Shown here: positions 33,995 to 41,152 of the stretch, in pieces
Position numbering within the stretch: position 1 is the stretch's first letter
How the letters are laid out: every line of letters begins with the position of its first letter
Origin: G963675935 sp963823895
Lineage (GTDB): Bacteria > Planctomycetota > Planctomycetia > Pirellulales > Thermoguttaceae
Assembly (NCBI GenBank): GCA_963823895.1
Contig: CAWGNG010000020.1
Span: 558,001 to 622,000, forward strand
DNA: 64,000 nt
Direction: 5' to 3'
Program-made: the position numbers and the translations under genes
The notes under the pieces: model-generated
The model's input: only the letters and a program-made list of their open reading frames with translations
Databases searched by the model: none
Told to the model about the DNA's origin: nothing

Positions 33995-34351
33995 ATGCAA
34001 GTCGATCGCGGTGACGTAGTGATAGTGGATTTCCCCTTCGGTGAAGGCCGGGGCTCGAAGGTTAGACCCGCAGTAGTGATCCAATGCGACGCGGACAATC
34101 GCCGCCTGGACACGGTCATTGTGGCGATGATCACGAAGCAGACCTCGCTCGTGGGACGAGAGCCCCGTCATATCCTGATCGACGTCTCGACGGAAGCTGG
34201 AAAGGCATCGGGTTTGTGGCTGCAATCCGTGGTCAACTGCTCTCAGGTGGCGACCATCAAATCGGAGCGCGTTGCTCGTCGGCTAGGCCGCTTGTCGGAC
34301 TCGCTAATCGAGCAACTCTCGGGCTGCCTTCGCGATGGATTGGGCCTGTAA
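33995..34351 (+). CDS. MazF/PemK-family endoribonuclease toxin
   Basis: 118 aa. The opening MQVDRGDVVIVDFPFGEGRG, then KVRPAVVIQCDADNRRLDTV, and VVNCSQVATIKSERVARRLG match the PemK/MazF SH3-like fold, including the GDVV start, the RP-V-V strand and the late Q-x-x-x-I/L-K-x-x-R. Such toxins cut mRNA in a sequence-specific way. It forms the first half of an accessory island placed between MoxR and DUF58. Confidence 0.92.
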   Translation: MQVDRGDVVIVDFPFGEGRGSKVRPAVVIQCDADNRRLDTVIVAMITKQTSLVGREPRHILIDVSTEAGKASGLWLQSVVNCSQVATIKSERVARRLGRLSDSLIEQLSGCLRDGLGL

Positions 34352-34408
34352 AGTGATGCAGATGCGTTACACGGGACTGTTGAATTGCTGTGGAAGGGAG
34401 AAGGTAGC

Positions 34409-34633
34409 ATGAAGGTCGTGACTTACGAAGGCGTGGTCGAGAACGGCCGCATCCAGGTGCTGGGTGGCGTCTCGCTCCCGGAGAAGGCTAAGGTCTACGT
34501 AGTCTTGCCTGACGTCTATGAGGTTGAACTTCCGCCAGTGGCCCGCATTGCCAGCCCACGACTGGCGTACTCTGAGCAAGCGAGGGATCTTGCCAAGGAG
34601 GTCTTGGATGTGAAAGAGCAGCCGGATGCCTGA
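34409..34633 (+). CDS. DUF104/AF2212-like antitoxin, partner toxin missing
   Basis: 74 aa. MKVVTYEGVVENGRIQVLGG, then LPEKAKVYVVLPD, match the small beta-rich DUF104 antitoxins (AF2212-like) usually paired with PIN-domain VapC toxins. An overlapping ATG at 34627 reads MPDYGRQQVVP and stops after 11 codons, the remains of a coupled second gene. The toxin therefore seems lost, leaving an orphan antitoxin. RBS GGGAGAAGG lies upstream. Confidence 0.72.
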   Translation: MKVVTYEGVVENGRIQVLGGVSLPEKAKVYVVLPDVYEVELPPVARIASPRLAYSEQARDLAKEVLDVKEQPDA

Positions 34634-34701
34634 TTACGGCAGACAACAGGTCGTCCCCTGACGTGAGGAGTGGGACACTAGCAGAGAGGGACCCCCTCGC
34701 G

Positions 34702-36390
34702 ATGGCGAAATCGGAAGCGAAAGTGGAAGAACTGGTGGCGATGATCGAGCGGGGTGAGTTGCGCCTGCCCGAGATGCAGAGGCGCTACGTGTGGCAGGCC
34801 ACACGGGTGCGCGATCTGCTGGACTCGCTTTATCGCGGCTATCCATCCGGCACGATTTTGCTCTGGGAAACTGACGAAGCAGTGCCCCTCCGCGATTTCG
34901 CTGTCGGTCAGCAGGACAATCCGTATCAGAGCACCAAGTTGCTGTTGGACGGACAACAGCGGCTAACTTCGTTGCTGGCCGTCTTGCGGGGTCAGCCCAT
35001 CAACGTACGCTGGCGCAAGAAACCGATTGAACTGCTCTTCAATCTGGAACACCCGGACAAACTGCCATTTCTTACCGAGGTGGACGACGATGAGGATAAC
35101 GACGCCGACGCGGGCGTGGCCGACGCTGATGAGGACGACTTGCAGAACCGGCTGAAGCAAATGACGTTCGTTGTCTTCGTCAAGCGACTTGCTGCACTGC
35201 CAAATTGGATTTCCGTTTCCGAGGTGTTCAAGACAGAATCCGATGCGCCGTTCCTCAAGAAGGCAGGCGTGGTCAGCTTGGACGATCCGCGATTCGAGAA
35301 GTACAGCCAACGATTGGCGCGGTTGCGTGGCATCCGCAACTATTTCTATCGCATGGACGTGCTAGAGCGCAACCTGTCCTACGATGAGGTGACGGAAACC
35401 TTCGTGCGGGTGAACTCGTTGGGGGCGAAACTCCGTGGTTCTGACTTGGCGATGGCTCAGATTACTGCCAAGTGGCAAGACTCGCTGAAAACGTTTGAGG
35501 CGTTTCAGCACGAGTGCGCAGAAGAGGGGTTCGACCTGGATTTGGGCATCCATGTGAAGAACTTGGTGGCCTTTGCCACGGGCCAGTCGCGATTCCACAC
35601 GGTCGGCAACCTCAAACCGGCCCAGCTTCAGGTGGCATGGAAATGCGCCAAGGACGGCTTCCACTACGCCATCAACTTCCTCAAGGCCAATGCCCGTATC
35701 GAGAGTCAGGCTTTGTTGTCGTCGCCGTTCATGCTGATTTTGCTGGGCTACTTCGGTCACCACTGCAGCTACACACTGGACGCCCAGCAGGCAGCAGAAC
35801 TGCGACATTGGCTGTACGTTGCCAATGCCAAGGGCCGGTATTCGCGTGGCTCGTCGGAAACCTTGCTCGACAAGGACTTGGCGACAATCCGCGAAGGCAA
35901 AGGCGTGCAGGGGTTGGTTGAGATACTGAGTCAGCAGTTTGGCCGACTGGATGTCCAGCCTGCTGACCTGGAAGGGCGCAATGCCCGTAGCGCTTACTTC
36001 AAGACCATGTTCCTCGCTTTCCGACAGGATGGCGCAAAGGACTGGACCTCGAACTTCCCAGTCTCGCTGTCGCATAAGGGCAAACAGCACCGCCTCCAGT
36101 TTCATCACGTATTTCCACGCGCGCTTCTGAAGGGCGAGTACAAACCTGCCGTGGTAAACGATATAGCGAACATGGCGTTCATCGGTGGGAAGACCAATCG
36201 CCGTATTTTGGTAACGCCGCCAGCCGACTATCTCCCGAAGATCGATAGCGGGGCTCGGGCCGCCCAATGTATCCCAGACCAGGACGTGTCGCTGGCGGTT
36301 GAGAACTACCCGCGGTTCTTATTAGAGCGGCGAAAGCTGATTGCGGCGCGACTAAATCGTTTCCTTGAAGATGCCCGAAAAGTGCAATAG
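34702..36390 (+). CDS. DUF262/GmrSD-like protein with C-terminal HNH-type domain
   Basis: 562 aa, a likely defence protein. The DUF262 (GmrS/ParB-like NTPase) part has LPEMQRRYVWQATRVRDLLD (about residues 19-38) and LLLDGQQRLTSLLAVLRG (about residues 77-94, the DGQQR motif). The middle FVRVNSLGAKLRGSDLAMAQ is a DUF262 hallmark. The C-terminus holds a DUF1524/HNH-like nuclease: QFHHVFPRALLKGEYKP, then DIANMAFIGGKTNRR. Family members include GmrSD type IV restriction enzymes and BrxU-like proteins that cut modified phage DNA. It sits after two TA remnants and before DUF58. Base use and context suggest a gained cassette. Confidence 0.86.
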   Translation: MAKSEAKVEELVAMIERGELRLPEMQRRYVWQATRVRDLLDSLYRGYPSGTILLWETDEAVPLRDFAVGQQDNPYQSTKLLLDGQQRLTSLLAVLRGQPINVRWRKKPIELLFNLEHPDKLPFLTEVDDDEDNDADAGVADADEDDLQNRLKQMTFVVFVKRLAALPNWISVSEVFKTESDAPFLKKAGVVSLDDPRFEKYSQRLARLRGIRNYFYRMDVLERNLSYDEVTETFVRVNSLGAKLRGSDLAMAQITAKWQDSLKTFEAFQHECAEEGFDLDLGIHVKNLVAFATGQSRFHTVGNLKPAQLQVAWKCAKDGFHYAINFLKANARIESQALLSSPFMLILLGYFGHHCSYTLDAQQAAELRHWLYVANAKGRYSRGSSETLLDKDLATIREGKGVQGLVEILSQQFGRLDVQPADLEGRNARSAYFKTMFLAFRQDGAKDWTSNFPVSLSHKGKQHRLQFHHVFPRALLKGEYKPAVVNDIANMAFIGGKTNRRILVTPPADYLPKIDSGARAAQCIPDQDVSLAVENYPRFLLERRKLIAARLNRFLEDARKVQ

Positions 36391-36423
36391 AGGCAGTCGA
36401 ATCGCTAATCCCCGCTTCTTCCC

Positions 36424-37320
36424 ATGCCCTCTGCCGAAAAATACTTGAAACCGGAAGTGATCCGCCAGATCAAGCGGCTGGACTTGCGCGCGCAGTTCAT
36501 CGTAAAGGGGTTTTTACAGGGGTTGCACGCCAGTCCGTTTCATGGGTTCTCCGTCGAGTTCAGCGAACACCGCAAGTACACGCCCGGTGACGATCCGAAA
36601 GACATCGACTGGCTGGTCTACGCCAAGACCGACAAGTACTACGTCAAGAAGTTCGAAGCGGAGACGAACATCACCGGCTATCTGGTGATGGATTTGAGCC
36701 GCTCGATGGGCTACACCTATCGGCAGGAGATGACGAAGTTCGATTACTCGATTTGCCTGGCGGCGGCGCTGTGCTATCTGATGATCCAGCAGCAAGACCC
36801 GGTGGGGCTGTTGACCTTCGACACGAAGATTCGCCAAAGCCTGCGGCCGAAGGCGCGGCGCAGCCACCTGGGCGACGTGCTTTCGCTCCTGGCGAACCTC
36901 AAGCCCGAGGGGGAGACGAACATCGCCCATAGCCTGGTGCAGGTGGCGGCCATGCTCCGCCACGCCAGCCTGGTGATGGTTTTCTCCGACCTGCTGGCCG
37001 ACACCGACCCGATCATGGAATCGCTCTACCGCCTGCGGCACGGCGGCCACGACATCATCCTTTTTCACGTCCTCGACGAGGCCGAGGTGCAATTCCCCTT
37101 CTCGGGCATGGTCGAATTGAAGGAGCCGGAGACCGGCCAGCGGCTGGCGATCGACGCCGACGGCTTCCGCCGCGTCTATCTCGACGAGGTCGAAGCCTTC
37201 CGCAACCGTTACCGCCGCGAGTGCTTCCAGGCTGGAATCGATTACGTGCCGCTGGACACCAGTATGAGATTCGATCGCGCACTAGGCGAGTATTTGATGC
37301 GGAGAAGCGAACGAGGATGA
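36424..37320 (+). CDS. DUF58 domain protein
   Basis: 298 aa, cytosolic. Early VKGFLQGLHASPFHGFSVEF and the DUF58 signature HRKYTPGDDPKDIDWLVYAK (about residues 50-69) are followed by a vWA-like fold with VMDLSRSMGYT (D-x-S-x-S, about residues 89-98). It partners with MoxR in many bacteria, possibly in assembly of envelope or metal-dependent complexes. Here the MoxR gene lies 2.8 kb upstream because of the accessory island. The stop overlaps the next start as ATGA. Confidence 0.93.
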   Translation: MPSAEKYLKPEVIRQIKRLDLRAQFIVKGFLQGLHASPFHGFSVEFSEHRKYTPGDDPKDIDWLVYAKTDKYYVKKFEAETNITGYLVMDLSRSMGYTYRQEMTKFDYSICLAAALCYLMIQQQDPVGLLTFDTKIRQSLRPKARRSHLGDVLSLLANLKPEGETNIAHSLVQVAAMLRHASLVMVFSDLLADTDPIMESLYRLRHGGHDIILFHVLDEAEVQFPFSGMVELKEPETGQRLAIDADGFRRVYLDEVEAFRNRYRRECFQAGIDYVPLDTSMRFDRALGEYLMRRSERG

Positions 37321-38150
37321 GAATGTGCCCCAGCAGTGCCATTGTCCAATTTCGCACCGACAAGCGTGTTCGATTCACGGAGACCGCGTCGGCGTGTTTG
37401 GAATTGACAGTCGGCGTGCCGGGGGCGATCCTGTTGGCTTTCTTGCTTGGCCTGATATTGTATGTGTCGCGACTGCCGCTCTGGTTGTGCGCCGGTTTGG
37501 GGCTTGGGGGTGGGATAGCGTTCGTGCTGTGGGCTGTCAATGGAGCAGTTTCTCGACTTCGGTTCTCCGTGATTCTGTATGATGGTCACCTGCAACTGGG
37601 CGGTGGATTCATGTTGTTAAGGATCCCGTATGACGAAGTCGAGATGTTTGGATTCACGAAGAAGACAAGGCCCGATTGTATCGGACTGCTTTGGCGAGGA
37701 CGCAACCTGCTGATCCGCTTGCCCAAAAGCAGCCTGGATCAATGCCTGCGGATGTTGCGAGCGGCCTGCGCCAATGCGATCTATATTGATCCGGCCGGCC
37801 ACACGTATCTGCCCGAGAACCCGGATCGTCCCGACTTCACGGTTGCGACCCTTTGGAGGCATTATCGGCGGACGGCGCGTACGGCCCTGGCAGCTTTCAT
37901 CGTATGCAGTCTTTTAGCGATCTACTTTGCGGCCGCTCTGCTAGCCGGTCTTTTCGGAAGAGTGCCGCTTGAGGTCGTTTTCGCAGACCTTGCGGTGAGT
38001 CTTGCCGTAGTCGCAATCGCGTCGTGGGCGATGTACAGGAAATATTCAAAGAGAGCGCGAGTGATTGCTGACAAGGTGGCGATGCGGCCATCAAATGCCG
38101 CTACCAGCGCATTGAACGATTCTTCGTCTTACATTGATCCTCCGCAATGA
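37317..38150 (+). CDS. Four-helix membrane protein with PH-like core, unknown
   Basis: 277 aa, not recognised. Hydrophobic pairs lie near residues 33-55/59-78 and 188-215/222-240. Between them a beta-rich stretch (SVILYDGHLQLGGGFMLLRI, then YDEVEMFGF) resembles a bacterial PH domain. Both ends overlap neighbours by four bases (ATGA at 37317-37320 and 38147-38150), so it is translationally coupled to DUF58 and BatA despite being unusual in this operon. Confidence 0.7.
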   Translation: MRMCPSSAIVQFRTDKRVRFTETASACLELTVGVPGAILLAFLLGLILYVSRLPLWLCAGLGLGGGIAFVLWAVNGAVSRLRFSVILYDGHLQLGGGFMLLRIPYDEVEMFGFTKKTRPDCIGLLWRGRNLLIRLPKSSLDQCLRMLRAACANAIYIDPAGHTYLPENPDRPDFTVATLWRHYRRTARTALAAFIVCSLLAIYFAAALLAGLFGRVPLEVVFADLAVSLAVVAIASWAMYRKYSKRARVIADKVAMRPSNAATSALNDSSSYIDPPQ

Positions 38151-40307
38151 CCTTCGTCAACCTCTCACTCCTGGCCGGAACAGCGCTCGTGGCGGTGCCG
38201 ATTGTGCTGCACCTGATCATGCGGCGCAAGCCGACGCTGCTGGAGTTTCCGGCGCTGCGCTTCATCCAGCAGCGGGCCGACATGAACCGGCGGCGGTTGA
38301 AGTTGCGGCACTTGCTATTGTTGCTGTTGCGGGCGGGAGTGATCGCGCTGTTGGCCTTTGCGCTAGCGCGGCCGAGCGTGAAGTTCGGCACGACCGCCGG
38401 CAGTCAGGAGGCGCCGGTCGCGGCGGCACTGGTGTTCGACGTTGCCCCACGAATGGAATATCGCCATGAAAACAAGACCCGGATCGAGGTGGCGCGAGAA
38501 TTGGGCCAGTGGTTGTTGGCGCAATTGCCCGAGCAAAGCGAAATCGCCGTGATCGACACGCAGATTGGATCGGGTGGGATGTTTCTGCCCGACCGCGGCG
38601 CGGCCAAGGACCGCATCGCCCACCTGCTGAGCATCGGCAACTCGCAGCCGCTGACGACCGCGATCGACGCCGCCGTAAAGCTCTTGCAGGAGCCCGGCCT
38701 CGATAAGAAGGGCATCTATCGAAAAGAAATCTACATCTTCACCGACCTCTCGCACGGGGCCTGGCCGCAGGAACGCGCCGCGCGGCTCCAGCAGCAACTT
38801 ACCGAACTGGGCGGCGTGGGGATCTACGTAATCGACGTCGGCGTGGCCAAGCCGATCGATTACGGTCTGAGCGCGGTTCGCCTTTCCGGCGAAGTTCTCT
38901 CGAACCGCAGCACGCTTTCCGTCGACACCTCGCTCTCGTGCGTCGGCACGCCGGCAGCTCGCTCCGTCGAGTTGCAGATGCAAGATGCCGACGGCAAACT
39001 GCACAGCGGCGGCGTGCAGAGCGTCGAGGCGATGCCCGGCGAATTGCGGCCGGTCAAGTTTCACATCAGCGAATTGGAGCCGGGTACGCATCAAGGCCTC
39101 GTGCGGATCGTCGGGCAAGACGGATTGGCGGCCGACGATACGCGGTATTTCACCGTGCAGGTGAAACCGGCGTGGCACGTGCTGTTGGCCGCGCCGAAAC
39201 CCGCCGCGACCTCGTCGCTCTATCTCGCCCAGGCTTTGGCGCCGAGCGAGTCGGCGCAAACGCGGCCAAGCGCGGTTCGATTGCGACATTTGCGAGCTTG
39301 CCGACTTGCCGAAGCGGAAGCTTGCCGACTATGCCGCCGTGTTCCTATTGGATCCGACGCCCTTGGAGCCGGCCACCTGGGAGAAGTTGGCCACTTATGC
39401 GGCGGAAGGGCACGGCGTGGCGATCTTTCTGGGGCGAAACGCCTCGCCCACCGATTCGTTCAACGAGCCCGAGGCGCAAGCTCTCCTGCCGGGTAAGCTG
39501 CTGCGACAGGCCCGACGGACCGGTGGTGATCTGTATTTGGCCCCGCGCGATCTCCAGCACCCGATTCTCGCCGAATTCCGCAGCCAGGCCGGCGCGATCC
39601 CCTGGGATTGCTTCCCGGTGTTCCATTATTGGGAGCTCGGTCCGCTCTCGAAGGGCGTGGACGTCGTCGTACCATACGGCGACGGCAGCCCGGCGCTGCT
39701 CGAACGGCCCGTGGGCAAGGGGCGCGTGCTGACGATGACCACGCCCGTCTCCGATCGGCCCAATCGAGACCCGTGGAATCTGCTGCCAAACGACACTCTG
39801 GGCGTCGGGTGGTGCCCCTTCGTGATTCTGGCGAACGGGATGGCGACGTATCTGGTCGGCAGCAGCGGCGAGCAGTCGAACTATCTGGCCGGGCAGACGG
39901 CCGTCGTGCGGCTCGATGCCGCGCAACAGCGCCACGGCTATCTGTTGTTCACGCCGGACGGACGAAGCTCCGCGTACTCGGCCAATCCGAACGACCGCGA
40001 GTTGCCGATCACCGCGACCGATCAGGTGGGCAACTATCGGCTGAAGTCGGGCGGCAAGGAAGGCGTGAACCTCGGCTTCAGCGTCAACTACGCCCCGGAT
40101 CAGACCCGGCTCGACCGGCTCCGCGATCAGGAGCTTGCGGCGATGTTCGGCCCGCTGAAGTTCCAGCTTGCCCACACCCGCGAACAGATCGATCGCGACG
40201 TCAGCACCGGCCGCGTCGGTCGCGAGCTTTTCCCGCCGCTAGTGTTGCTGCTGGCGATCGTGTTGGCGTTGGAGATGTTGGTGGCGAATCGGTTCTATAA
40301 GGAATAG
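38147..40307 (+). CDS. BatA/vWA-type membrane protein (apparent frameshift)
   Basis: About 720 aa. An aerotolerance-regulator (BatA) N-terminus, VNLSLLAGTALVAVPIVLHL and IMRRKPTLLEFPALRFI, is followed by a second helix (HLLLLLLRAGVIALLAFALA) and a degenerate vWA fold (FDVAPRMEYRHENKT lacks the metal-site serines). A frame change near 39271-39276 (an extra G in CGCGG) separates it from the second half. That half resumes as ICELADLPKRKLADYAAVFL and ends with a final helix (PLVLLLAIVLALEMLVANRF). It is coupled to the gene before it by ATGA. Confidence 0.87.
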
Positions 40308-40326
40308 GAGGCGTCGGTTATGTTAT

Positions 40327-40488
40327 CTTGAGGTCGCAAACTGCGACCTCAAGTCTGGAACTCGCGAGTCGTTCAAGGTCACAAACTGTGACCTCAAGTC
40401 GGCTGGGCACAGAATTTCTAAGATCACAAGTTGTGATCTTAGGTTACCGCAACCCAGAGGATTTGAAGTCACAATTTGTGATTTCAAA
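40327..40488. repeat. Array of four 27-nt palindromes at exact 45-bp period upstream of ORF6N
   Basis: Units start at 40327, 40372, 40417 and 40462; 27-nt dyads alternate with 18-nt unlike spacers. Each dyad has a 3-nt loop (AAC, AAC, AGT, ATT) and arms of the form GAGGTCACA/TGTGACCTC. Arm changes co-vary: GGTCGCA/TGCGACC, GGTCACA/TGTGACC, AGATCACA/TGTGATCT, GAAGTCACA/TGTGATTTC. In the downstream gene's frame they read LRSQTATSS, SRSQTVTSS, LRSQVVILG and LKSQFVISN. A fifth copy is at 40761-40789 inside the gene. Confidence 0.93.
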
Positions 40489-40558
40489 CAAGAACGAAGG
40501 CAACTGCACCCCACTGCAGAATGGAAAACACCAACAGGCCCGCCATTTCAGATCAACC

Positions 40559-41080
40559 ATGCCCAGTTCTCAATCCCTGATTCCGGTAGAGCGAATCGAG
40601 CGATCAATCCTGTTGATCCGCGGACAGAAGGTTATGTTGGACAACGATTTAGCATCACTATATGGAGTTGAGACCGGGATGCTCGTTCGGGCTGTTAAGC
40701 GAAACTTGGACCGATTTCCGGCGGATTTTGCATTTCAGCTCTCCGCCGAGGAGTTTGAAAACTTGAGATGCCAATTTGGCATCTCAAGTTCTTGGGGTGG
40801 TCGCCGTCATGCCCCCTACGCCTTCACCGAACAGGGGGTAGCCATGCTTTCCAGCGTGCTGCGAAGCCCGCGGGCGGTGGCGGTGAACATCGAGATCATG
40901 CGGGCGTTCGTCCGCCTGCGGCAGATGCTGCTTTCCCATGCCGACCTTGCCCGTAAAGTCGATGCGCTGGAAAAGAAGTACGATAGTCAGTTCAAAGTCG
41001 TTTTCGATGCCCTGCGGCAGTTGATGCGGCCGCCGGAGGAGAAGCCGAAACGGCCGATCGGATTTCATGCAAGACAATAA
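40559..41080 (+). CDS. ORF6N-domain DNA-binding protein with internal palindrome
   Basis: 173 aa. SLIPVERIERSILLIRGQKV, then LDNDLASLYGVETGMLVRAV, and RRHAPYAFTEQGVAMLSSVL are the ORF6N signature, a domain related to phage KilA-N/Bro-type regulators. A C-terminal coiled helix (ADLARKVDALEKKYDSQFKV) probably dimerises it. Codons at 40761-40789 form a perfect 13-bp-arm palindrome (ACTTGAGATGCCA-ATT-TGGCATCTCAAGT) in the same style as the upstream array. ATG 40559 gives the usual family start; the frame is open to 40328 through the array. It lies between BatA and vWA genes. Regulatory target unknown. Confidence 0.88.
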   Translation: MPSSQSLIPVERIERSILLIRGQKVMLDNDLASLYGVETGMLVRAVKRNLDRFPADFAFQLSAEEFENLRCQFGISSSWGGRRHAPYAFTEQGVAMLSSVLRSPRAVAVNIEIMRAFVRLRQMLLSHADLARKVDALEKKYDSQFKVVFDALRQLMRPPEEKPKRPIGFHARQ

Positions 41081-41081
41081 C

Positions 41082-41127
41082 GCCGCGAACACGCGGCGGC
41101 CGCTTCCCTGCGGGGCGCGGCTAAACG
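41082..41127. repeat. Family R repeat, copy 1
   Basis: GCGGCGGCCGCTTCCCTGCG followed by GGGCGCGGCTAAACG. Reverse-oriented relatives of the GTTTAGCCGCGCCCC element occur at 49176-49249, 59044-59090 and 61421-61464. It separates ORF6N from the vWA gene. Confidence 0.7.
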
Positions 41128-41152
41128 TACCCGCTGACCTCTGAACCCTTCC

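Noticed and set aside
40327..40488. CRISPR array
   Set aside because: Units are 27 nt with only 18-nt spacers, the repeats differ between units by paired changes, they are coding in the downstream frame, and there are no cas genes.
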